In this document: positions 23,801 through 35,800 of the stretch, piece by piece
How the letters are laid out: each line of letters starts with the position of its first letter
Position numbering within the stretch: position 1 is the stretch's first letter
Assembly (NCBI RefSeq): GCF_002259415.1
Contig: NZ_NPFY01000004.1
Coordinates: forward strand, 62,001-126,000
Source of the DNA: Rhodococcus sp. 14-2470-1b
Lineage (GTDB): Bacteria; Actinomycetota; Actinomycetes; Mycobacteriales; Mycobacteriaceae
Reading direction: 5' to 3'
DNA length: 64,000 nucleotides
The notes under the pieces: generated by a model
Database searches by the model: none
What the model saw: the letters and a program-made list of their open reading frames with translations, nothing else
Told to the model about the DNA's origin: nothing
Made by a program: the position numbers and the translations under genes

Positions 23801-26800
23801 AGCGCCGGTTCGGGATCGCCATTCGCCGAGAGCCAACGCCAGGGTGGCCAGAAGTCCGTCGTTGACGCCACCGTTGAACGCGCTCGGTACTCGGGTGAGC
23901 ACGGCGTCTGTGACCGCCGCGGACAGTTCGATGTCGACACGGTCGGTCGACGACAGCGTGTCGATTCGCGCGTCGAACGCGCGAGAACCGATCCGCGGAT
24001 CAGCACCTGCCAGAACGCTTGTCCACCAGCCAATTTCAGCTTCGCGCTCGCTGTCGTGAGCGGCATCGACCAAACCGTGGGCCCACCGACGCATCGACGT
24101 ACCGACGGCAGGAAGAGTGATCGGCTGCTCGGCCGCTCCCTGCCCCCATGCCACGGCGAGGTCGGGCAGCAGGATTCGCCACGACACGCCGTCGACCACG
24201 AAGTGGTGTGCGACCAGGAGGAGGATGCCGGCCCGCGCAGGCCCGTCACCGACGAAGTCGAACCAGACGACCTCCAACATCCGACCACGCTCGGGATCGA
24301 GGCGGTCCTTGGCCTCGTCGAGCGCGGACTCGGCACGCACGCGGACCGCTGCGTCGTCGAGCCCGGAGTCGAGCTCGACGCGAACCAGCAGATCGTCGAC
24401 GTCGACGGTGCCGTGATCACGGACGTAGAAGGTCCACTCGCCGCCTTCGGCACGCTCGACGACGGACCGAAGCACGTCGTGGTGATCGACGACCGCGCCG
24501 ATGGTCCTGCTCAGCAGCCCGTGGTCGATGCCGGTGGGCAGCGTGACCGCCACCGACTGCGCGAACCTGGCGAATCCACCCGGACCTTCGAGGATGGATT
24601 TCATGATCGGCGTCAGTGCGAGCGGACCCAGTCCGCCGCCGGGCAGCTCTTCCACCACCGGGACGTCCGTGGTCTCGCTCACCACGGTGGCGACCTCGGC
24701 AAGCGCGGCAACGGACTTGCGCTCGAACACGTCCCGAGGGGTGAAGGAGATACCCCGTGCACGCGCCCGAGAGACCAGTTGAATAGACACGATGCTGTCG
24801 CCGCCGAGAGCGAAGAACGACTCGTCGACGCTCACACGCTCCATGTTCAGAACATCGGCGAAGACTTCGGCGATGATCGTCTCTATTTCTCCGGTCGCAC
24901 CGCGGAATTCCTGTTCGGTGAACACCGGTTCCGGTAGCGCCGCACGGTCCAGCTTGCCCACCGGGGTCAACGGAACACTGTCGAGAACGATGATCGACGC
25001 CGGGACCATGTGCGCAGGAAGAGTTTTCGCCACGAACTCGGTGAGATCCTCGACGTCGACTGTCGCCCCTCGCGCCGGGAGCACGTAGGCAACCAGACCG
25101 GTTGCACCGCTGGGAAGCTCACGTCCGAGAGTGGCCGCGAAGGACACACTGTCGTGTTCGGTCAGTGCTGCGTCGACCTCACCGAGTTCGACACGGAATC
25201 CGCGGACCTTGATCTGGAAGTCCGATCGCCCGACGAATTCGATGGTCACCGCGTTCGGGTCGACGATCACGGCATCCGATCCGAAGGTCCATCGGACGAC
25301 GTCGCCCGTGCGGTACATCCGAGCACCGGGAGCGCCGTACGGATTGGCGACGAAGCGCGACGACGTCAGATCCTCGCGCTCGTGGTAGCCCCGCGCGAGA
25401 GCGCCGCCCGCAAGATAGAGCTCACCTGCGGCCCCGACGGGAACCGGGTGAAGACGCGCGTCGAGAACGAGCGCCGACATACCGTGAATCGGTCGGCCCA
25501 CGGTAATGGGCATGCCCGGACGAAGCTCGGCGAACGTGGAGATGATCGTGGTCTCGGTCGGACCGTACCCGTTGAAGTACGTGCGGCCCGGCGCCCACCG
25601 AGCGAGGAGATCGGGAGTGGTGACGTCGCCGCCGACGGAGACGACCCGGAGACTGTCGATCCCCGCCGCGTCCACTGTTCCGAGCACGGCGGGCGTGATG
25701 ATCGTATGGGTCACCTGCTCGGTGACGAGCAACTCGGCGAGGTCCTCACCGCCGATGATGGTCGACGGCACGACGACGAGGGTCGCGCCTTCGGAGAACG
25801 CGGCCATCCATTCGAGAACCGACGGATCGAAGCTCGGCGAACAGATGTGCAGGAACTTGGATGTTCGGTCCAGGTGATACAGGTCGGTCGCCGCGTCGAG
25901 CACGCCGCCCAGACCACTGTGCGTGACGACGACGCCCTTGGGGAGTCCCGTCGAGCCGGACGTGTAGATCACGTACGCGGCGTGATCGATGGACAGCGGC
26001 GACGTGCGATCCGCGTCGGTGATCGGAGCGTCGGACTGCCGAGAGACCGCCGCTGCGAAATCCGCGCCGTCGGTCACGAGCCACTCGATCGCCGAAGGCA
26101 GTTCCTCGACGTGGTCGCCCGACGTCAGGCCGAACAGAGCGCCCGAGTCGCCGACCATGTGCTCGATGCGTCCGGACGGGTAGTTGGGATCGACCGGCAG
26201 GTGCGCAGCTCCTGACTTGGCCACCGCCCAGACCGCGGCGACCATGTCGTAGGAGCGCGGAAAGGCGAGCGCAACGATGCGATCAGGTCCGGCACCACGT
26301 TCGATCAACGCACGCGCGACACGCGTGGACGTCTCGTCGAGTTCTCGATAGGTGATGGAGCGGCCGTCCGCGCGCACCGCCACACCGTCGGGATCGATGT
26401 CGACACCGCGCTGGAAGATCTCCGGCAAAGTACCGCCGTGAGTCACCTCGTCGCCGTGGACGTGAGTCAGCCACTGGTACTCGTCGTTCTCGAGAATGGT
26501 GAGGTCACCGACCGGACGATCGGGTCGTGCGACGACACCTTCGAGAATTCGAACGAACCGGCGAGCGAACACCTCGACCGTCGAGCGGTCGAACAGAGCT
26601 GTCGCATAAGTGAATTCAGCGGAGATTCCGGTCTGCGCACCCGATTGATCGGTGTGCTCGGACAACAGCAACGACAGATCGAACTTGGCGACGTCGATGT
26701 CGAAATCGACCGCACTGACCTTGAGCCCCGGCAGTTCGAAGCTGGTCTGCGGCAGGTTCTGGAACGACAACGCGACCTGGAAAAGCGGGTGGCGCGCCGT

Positions 26801-29800
26801 GGAACGTTCCGGGTTCAGGATCTCCACGAGCCGCTCGAACGGCACGTCGGCATTACCGAATGCCTTGAGGTCGACCTCGCGAGTCGTCTCGAGCAGGTTC
26901 TCGAACGACCGACTCGGTTCGACGTCGGACCGGAGGACGAGCGTGTTGACGAACATGCCGATCACGTCGTCGAGTTCCGCTTCACCACGCCCGGCGATCG
27001 GCGTGCCGATTGCAATGTCCGACGTTCCGGACAAGCGGGCCAACAGAACTGCAAGCGCCGAGTGAACGACCATGAACAGCGTCGTGCCGGTACGGCGAGC
27101 CAATTCGACGAGGTCTCGGTGCAGTTCCGGTTCGATGCGGAAACTGCTCGTACCACCGAGGAAGGACTGCACGGCCGGGCGCGGCCGGTCGAACGGCAGA
27201 ACGAGTTCCTCCGGCAGACCTGCGAGCGTCGACTTCCAGAAATCTGCCTGCGTCGAGATCAGCGACCGGGGGTCGGATTCGTTTCCGAGTGCCTCACGCT
27301 GCCACAGCGTGAAATCCGCGTATTGGACTGCGAGCGGGGACCAACCCGGCTCCTCGCCGACAGTCCGTGCTGCGTACGCGATCATGACATCGCGCGTCAG
27401 CGGGCCCATCGACCAGCCGTCGGCGCTGATGTGGTGCGCGACGAACACGAGCACGTGCTCGGTCTCGGTGACGGCGAACAGCTCGGCGTGAAGCGGCACT
27501 TCACGCGTCACGTCGAACCCTGTCGAGACCACGGACGCGATTCGTCCCGGAAGGTCGTCCTCGGCAACGGCGACCGGCACCAACACAGGAACAGCCGACG
27601 ACGTCGGCAGAATCACCTGCGAGGCGACCCCATCGGTCTCCGGATAGACGGTGCGCAGCGCTTCGTGACGCTCGAGCACGTCGGCGATGGCGGCCTGCAG
27701 CGCAGACACGTCGAGGCTTCCCGAGAGCCGGATGGCCACCGGGAGGTTGTTCACAGCCGACTCGGTGTCGAAGCGGTTGAGGAACCACATCCTCTGCTGA
27801 GCGAGCGACAGCGGAATGTGATCCGGACGCGGGCCTGCAACGAGCGCGACTCGACCACCACCGATGTGGGATTCCGCACGGGCAGCGAGGCTTTCGACGG
27901 TCGAAGCTTCGAACAGCGTCCGCACGGGCACGCGGGCTCCGAGGGCAGCACCGACTCTCGACACGACCTGCGTCGCGACGAGCGAGTTTCCGCCCAGCTC
28001 GAAGAAGTCGTCGTCGAGACCTACTCGCGGCGCACCCAGGACCTCGGCGAACACACCCGCCACGATTTCCTCGACCGGTGTGCGCGGCGCACGGAACACT
28101 CGCGCTTCGAACACCGGATCCGGCAGAGCCCGGCGATCGAGCTTGCCGGATGCGTTCAGTGGAAGAGCATCGAGCACGACGAAGGTGGACGGCACCATGT
28201 AGGTCGGCAGCACCGTGGAAACGGCGGATTGCAACGCCCCGGTGTCCACCGTTGCACCCGGGACGGCAACGACGTACGCGACGAGCTGATCGGAACGAAC
28301 CAGAACGACGGTCTGCGCCACGAGCTCGTGTCCGAGCAGCGCGGACTCGATCTCGCCGAGCTCGATACGCAGGCCGCGCAGCTTGACCTGGAAGTCCGTG
28401 CGTCCGAGGTAGTCGAGTTCCCCGGCAGCAGACCACCGAACGAGGTCACCGGTGCGATACATCCGAGTGCCGTCGCCGAACGTCGAGGCAACGAAGCGAT
28501 CTGCCGACAGGTCGGGACGGCCGAAGTAACCGCGTGCGACCTGTGCGCCCGTCAGATACAGCTCTCCCGCGACACCGATCGGAACCGGACGCAACCGAGA
28601 ATCGAGCACGAGCACCCGTGCGTTCCAGACCGGCGATCCCATCGGCGCCGAGGCACCGGGGATGGACACGCCCGGAAGTCCGGCCACTGCACGCGCGGTT
28701 GCGTGAACCGCGAACTCGGTCGGACCGTAGAGGTTGTGGATCCGTGCAGACGGAAGCGCCGACGCAGCGGACCGAACCACCGATGTCGGCAGAGCTTCAC
28801 CTGCGACCAACACCGTCCGCAGCGACGAACATCCGTCGGGACCGACAGCCGAGACGAATGCGGACAGGACGGACGGCACGAACGACGTCGCGGTGACGCC
28901 CTCCGACTCTATGACGGACACCAGATATGCCGGGTCGCGATGACCATCCGGCTCGGCAACGACGAGGCGACCACCGGCAGCGAGCGACGCGAACAGTTCC
29001 CACACCGACACGTCGAACGTGAACGGAGTTTTCTGCAGGACGACGTCGTCGGTGCTCAGGCCGTATTCGGCGACCAGCCACGAGATCTGGTTCACCACGG
29101 CGGAGTGTGAAACGGCGACACCCTTCGGCTTGCCCGTCGATCCGGACGTGAAGATCACGTAGGCGACGTTGTCCGCGCGGAGCGGCGCGAGGCGATCCGC
29201 ATCGGTGACCTTCGCCGCCGAGTGACTGCTCGTGTCGAGCGAGTCGACCTCGACGATCGGTACGTCGGCTCGAAGGTCGAGGTCGTCGTGGGACGTCGTC
29301 AGCGCAGCGATCGGCAACGCGACATCGAGGATGTACCCATTACGCTCGGCCGGCTGGTCCGGGTCGACCGGGACGTAGCCTGCTCCCGACCGGAGAACTG
29401 CGTACAGCGCGACGATCATCGACAACGACCGCCGCATCGCCACGGCGACCAACCTGTCCGGTCGCGCACCACGGGCAACGAGTTCGCGAGCAAGACGGTT
29501 GATACGTGCGTCGAGTTCCGCGTACGTGACACCCTGTCCGTCGAACACGACGGCAATCGCGTCGGGGCGCGCGTCGACCTGGGCGTCGAATGCGTCGAGA
29601 ATTGTTGCGTCGGCGTTGATTCCGTGCTCGGTGTTGTTCCAGGACTTCAGGATCAACCCACGCTCGACGGCGTCGTACAATTCGATGTCGCCGACCGAAA
29701 CGGAGCTGTCGGAGATGACCGCGCCGAGCACGTGCAGAAAGCGGTCCGCGAACGCCTGGACAGTGGCTTCGTCGAACAGATCGGTCGCGTAGGTGAATTC

Positions 29801-32800
29801 GGCCGCAAGACCGTCCGCGTCGCCGCCCGACGTCAGTCGCTCGGTGAGCGTCAGTTGCAAATCGAACTTCGCGACTGCGACATCCAGATCGAGGCTGTCG
29901 ATACTCAGCGCAGGTAGATCGAGATGCGTGGGCCCGAGGTTCTCGAACGAGAGCATCACCTGGAACAGCGGATGCCGTGCCGTCGACCTGGACGGGTTCA
30001 ACACCTCGACGAGGCGCTCGAACGGAATGTCCGAGTGCGCGAATGCGCCGAGCGCGGCCTCGCGGGCGTGCGCCAGCAGGTCGTTGAAGCTCTCGTGTCC
30101 GTCGACATCGGTGCGCAACACCAGCGTGTTCACGAACATGCCCACGACGTCGTCGAGTGCCTGCTCGCCGCGCCCCGCCACCGGGGTTCCGACGACGATG
30201 TCCTCGGTTCCCGACAGGCGTGCCAGAAGCACAGCCAACGCTGCGTGGACCACCATGAACAGCGATGCATTGCGCTCTCGTCCGAGCTCGAGCAGCCCGG
30301 CGTGGATCCGAGGCTCGATCTCGAACTCCACTGTCCCCCCGCCGAAGGACTGACGCGCCGGGCGCGGACGGTCCGTCGGGAGATCGAGTTGATCAGGAAG
30401 CGCGTCGAGCGTCGACTTCCAGTACGCAACCTGCTGAGAGATCAACGAGGACGCGTCGTCCTCGGAACCGAGAACCGCGCGCTGCCACAGGGTGTAATCG
30501 GCGTACTGGACCGGAAGCGGAACCCAGGCAGGAGCGTCCCACTCCGTCCGCGCGGCGTACGCGATCATCACGTCGCGCGCGAGGGGGCCCAGTGACCAAC
30601 CATCTGCCGAGATGTGGTGAACGACGATCGTCAGAACGTGCTCGGTCGGCGTGATCTCGAACAATTGCGCGCGCACGGGAACGTCCGCAGTGACGTCGAA
30701 TCCGGTCGCAGCCAGGTGGGCGATGGATCCCTGCAGGTCCGTCGCGGTGGTCGACACCGGCATCAGATTCGGAACGATCTGTGCTGCGTCCTGCACCACC
30801 TGGTGGGGACCGTCGGCCGAGTTGGGGAACACCGTCCGCAGCGATTCGTGGCGGTCGATCACGTCCATGATCGCGACCTGAAGTGCAGGCACGTCGAGCG
30901 CTCCGGACAGACGAAGCGCGATGGGCAGGTTGTACGTGGCCGACTCGGTGTCGAAACGGTTGAGGAACCACATCCGCTGCTGCGCCAGGGAGAGCGGAAT
31001 ACGTTCCGGCCGAACACCTCTGGAGAGCTCGATACGAGCTCCACGTCCGGCCTCCTGCTCGACCCTGATGGCCAACTGCGCCACGGTCGGTGACTCGAAG
31101 ATCGCCCGCACCGGCACCTGCGCGTCGAGCGCGGCACCGAGTCTGGCGACGACCTGAGTCGCGACCAGCGAGTTTCCACCGAGTTCGAAGAAGTCGTCGT
31201 CCAGACCGACTACGGGCGCTCCCAGAACGTCGCTGAACACCGTCGCCACGGTCTCTTCGATCGGTGTCGTGGGAGCACGGAACTTGCGAAAGCTGATTCC
31301 CAACTCCGGCTCGGGAAGTGCCCGACGGTCGAGCTTGCCGATCGGTGTCAGCGGGACCTCGTCGAGCACGACGATCGCCGACGGCACCATGTAGTTCGGG
31401 AGCAGCCGCGATACGTACCGGGCCAACTCGTCGCTGTCGATACCGGCCGAACCGTGCACGTACGAGACCAGCGCCGTCTGTCCCGACGCCGTTTCCCGGC
31501 CGAGAGTGGCAGCGAAGGTCACCGCGGGGAAGCTTTCGAGTGCCGCGTCGATCTCGCCGAGTTCGATGCGGAACCCTCTGACCTTCACCTGGAAATCGGA
31601 CCGTCCGACGTATTCGATGTCGAACTCGTTGGTCCACCGGACGACGTCGCCCGTCCGGTACATACGCGTGCCCGGCACGCCGAAGGGATCGGCGACGAAT
31701 CGTTCCGAGGACAATCCGGGACGACGGTAGTACCCCCGCGCTACGGCTTCGCCCGACAGGTAGAGCTCACCTGCGACACCCACCGGAACGGGGTTCAGCC
31801 GGGTGTCGAGGATCAGTGCCCCAACTCCGGGCACGGGGCCACCGACGGTGATCCGCTCACCGGCGAAGAGCTCGCCGCGCGTCGAAACTATTGTCGTTTC
31901 GGTGGGACCGTATGCGTTGAAGTAGCGACGCCCTCGGGCCCACCGGCCGACCAGATCTGCCGCCGACGCCTCGCCGCCGACGGAAAGCAACTCGAGATCG
32001 TCGAGACCGGCGGAATCCATCGAACCGAGCACGGCAGGTGTGATGACGGCGTGCGTCACGGATTCGTCCGCGAAAAGCGTGTGAAGCTCAGGTCCGCCGA
32101 TGATCGACGGCGGGACCACAACCAGTGTCGCGCCGGCGGAAGCAGCCAGCGCCCATTCCAGGACAGACGGGTCGAACGACGGTGAGATCACGTGCAGGAA
32201 GCGTGATTCGGGCGTGACTCGGTACAGCTCGCGTGAAGAATCGATCAGTCCGGACAGGCCACGGTGGGTGACGCTCACGCCCTTGGGCAGGCCGGTCGAA
32301 CCGGAGGTGTAGATGACGTAGGCGACGCTGTCGAGGGTCACCGAGGACAGCCTGTCGGTATCGACCAACGCTGCGCCGGAACGACGTTCGACCGACTTCT
32401 CGAATTCCTCGGAGTCGATCGGCCACCATTCGCACGTCGCGGGTAGGGCGTCGACTCGCGCCGAGGTGGTGATGCCGACAACCGCCCCGGAGTCCGAGAG
32501 CATGTGACGCACCCGATCCACGGGGTACTCGGGGTCCACCGGCACCCATGCTGCGCCGGTTTTCGCGACTGCCCAGATGGACAGGACCATCTCGAGCGAT
32601 CGCGGAAACGCGAGAGCCACCACGGTCTCCGGGCCGATTCCACGTTCGATCAAGTACCGCGCGTAGCGGTTGGTGAGCACGTCGAGTTCGCTGTACGTCA
32701 GTTCCGCTCCGGATGCGCGTACAGCCGCGCCGTCGGGGTTGGCTGCGACACCGGCGTCCAAGAACTCGTGCAGCAATCGCTGCGATTCGTTCGCACCGCC

Positions 32801-35800
32801 GTGCACCGATGTCAGCGTCGTTGCTTCGTCGGCCGCCAGAATGTCGATCGCGCCGACCGGAACCGAGGGATCGGTCACGATCGCGTCCAGGATCCGCACG
32901 AACCGTTTCGAGAAGCTCTGGATCGTGGCCTCGTCGAACAGATCGGTGGCGTACTCGAAGACCGCTTCGATCCGGCCAGGTCGTCCGTTCTCGTCCTGAT
33001 GCTCGGTCAACCACAACTGCAGGTCGAACTTCGCGATGGGAACGTCGAGTTCCTCCGCGGCCACCTCGAGGCCCGCGAAGCTGAGCTCACGCTGGCGGGC
33101 GGACTCGAGCGACAGAGCGACCTGGAACAGTGGGTGCCGTGCCGTGGACCGCGCAGGATTCAGTACCTCGACGAGCCGTTCGAACGGGATGTCGGCGTGC
33201 GCGAACGCGGACAGGTTGGTATTCCTGACCTGATCCAGCAGCACGTCGAATGACGAGTGTGGATCCACCCGCGCGCGGAGCACGAGAGTGTTGACGAACA
33301 TGCCGATGATGTCGTCGAGTTTCTCGTCCGCTCGACCGGCGATCGGCGCACCGATGGAGATGTCGGTCGTTCCGCTCAAGCGCGACAGCAGAACTGCGTA
33401 CGCAGCTTGAACCACCATGAACAGCGACGCCTGGTGCGATCGAGCCACGGTGCTCAATCCACGATGCACATCGGGTTCGATCACGAAGCGACTCTTGGCG
33501 CCCCCGTTGGTCGCAACCGCCGGGCGCGGTCGGTCCGACGGGAGGTCGAGTTGATCGGGGAGTTCGTCGAGCGTGCGCAACCAGAACGCGATTTGCCGTG
33601 CCGAGAGCGAATTCTCGTCCGATTCGGCGCCCAGTACTCGGCGCTGCCACAGTGCGTAATCCGCATACTGGACCTCGAGTGGAGTCCAGCTCGGCGACCG
33701 CCCGTCGATGCGAGCTTCGTAGGCGACCATGATGTCACGCGCGAGAGGTCCGAACGACGACCCGTCGGCTGCGATGTGGTGCAGCACCATCGCCAACACG
33801 TAGTCGGTGTCGGACAGCTTGAACAGCTCGATTCGGAACGGCGCCCGAACGGAGACGTCGAACCCACCCCGCGCGAGTTCGACGAGACTGTCGACGAGTT
33901 GGGCCTCGTCGACATCCGTCACGTTCAGTCCGTCGAACACGTCCTGTGCACGCAGAACGACCTGCTGTGGGGCGTCGTCGATCTGGGGGTAGACCGTCCG
34001 CAATGTCTCGTGGCGCTCGACGACGTCCGCGAAGGCGCGCTCCACGGCCGATCGGTCGACGTTTCCACGAAGTCGAACCATGAAGGGAAGGTTGTACGCA
34101 GCGGTATCCGGGTCGAACCTGTTCAGGAACCACATTCGCTGCTGAGCGAGTGACAGAGGCACGACATCCGGCCTGGGCCCTGCCACGAGCTCGGGTCCGA
34201 CGGAGCCCTGCGCCAGAGCGCTCGTTGCGCGCGCTGCCAGGGCACCGACGGAGGGGGCCTCGAACAGTTCACGTACACCGAGGCGTACTCCGAGCGCCGA
34301 TCCGACGCGCGTCACGAGTTGCGTTGCGACCAAGGAGTTTCCGCCGAGTTCGAAGAAGTCCTCGTCGAGCCCGACACGGGTGGCGCCGAGCACGTCCTCG
34401 AATACGGTCGCGACGACCTGCTCCGCGTGAGTCTGTGGCGCGCGATACTCGCGGTCGCTACTGAAAACAGGCTCCGGCAATGCTTTTCGGTCGAGCTTGC
34501 CGCTGGTGTTCAGTGGGAATGCGTCCAACGCCATGATGGACGCAGGCACCATGTACGACGGCAGCGATCGGCCCGCTCGCTCCACCACCGCCGCGACGTC
34601 TATCGACTCGCCGCTCCCCGGAACGACATACGCGACGATCTGCTCACCCGTCGCCGTCTCCACCACGAGAACGACTGCCTGCGAGATAGTCTCGTCGGCC
34701 AGTAGCACAGTCTCGATTTCGCCGAGCTCGATTCTCTGACCACGGAACTTGACCTGGAAATCAGTTCGGCCGATGTAGTCCAGATTGCCGTCAGCGCGCC
34801 ACTTCACGAGGTCGCCTGTGCGATACATGCGGTCCCCGCCCGCACCGAAGGGGTTCGCGACGAAACGATCCGAGCTCAGATCGGGTCGACCGACATAGCC
34901 GCGTGCCAGCTGGACACCTGCGAGGTAGAGCTCGCCCGCTTCCCCGATCGGCGACGGCCTGAGCCTGCCGTCGAGCACGAACGCACGAGTGTTCCATTCC
35001 GGGACGCCGATGGGGACAGTTCTGACGTCCTGGATCCCGCTCTCGTAGTAGGTCACCGACACTGCAGCCTCGGTCGGGCCGTACAGATTGTGCAGACCTG
35101 CCCCACAGAGTTCGCGGAACGCCGCCGCGGTCTCGGCAGGGAGCGCTTCACCGATGACGAACACGTGACGGAGCGAATCACACGTTCCCACAGGGGCATT
35201 GGCGACGAACACAGTCAGCATGGACGGCACGAAGTCCGTGACCGTCACGCCGTGTTCGGCGATCCTGTCTGCGACGTAGATCGAATCTCGATGCCCATCG
35301 GGGGTCGCCAGCACCATGGTGGCACCCACCTGCAACGGCAGGAAGAACCCCCACAACGACACGTCGAACGTCGTCGCAGTTTTCTGCAGGTAGACGTCGG
35401 AGGCGTCGAGGCGATACTCCTCACGCATCCATTGCAGCTGGTTGTCGATAGCCGCATGCGACACCGCGACACCCTTGGGGCGTCCCGTCGAACCCGACGT
35501 GTAGATGACGTATGCCGTGTTGTCCAGGCGCAACGGAGCGATGCGCTCCCCGTCCTCGATGCGCGTACGGTTCATCGATTCGAAATCGAGGAGGTCGATC
35601 TCCACGGCCTCGACACCGTCGGGCAGATCGACGTCGTCGCGGGCGACGGTGAGGACGCACAGCGGATCGGCGGACTCCAGGATGTACCTGGTGCGCTCGG
35701 CGGGATGGTCGGGATCGATGGGAACCCATCCGCCACCGGCTTCGACGATGGCGTACATTCCGACGATCAGGTCCAGTGATCGTCGGATGGACAGACCGAC

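Noticed and set aside
26438-29110. Plus-strand open frame of ~890 codons opposite modules 3-4
   Set aside because: Same reason: composition follows the complement of NRPS codons and the repeats mirror the module repeats.
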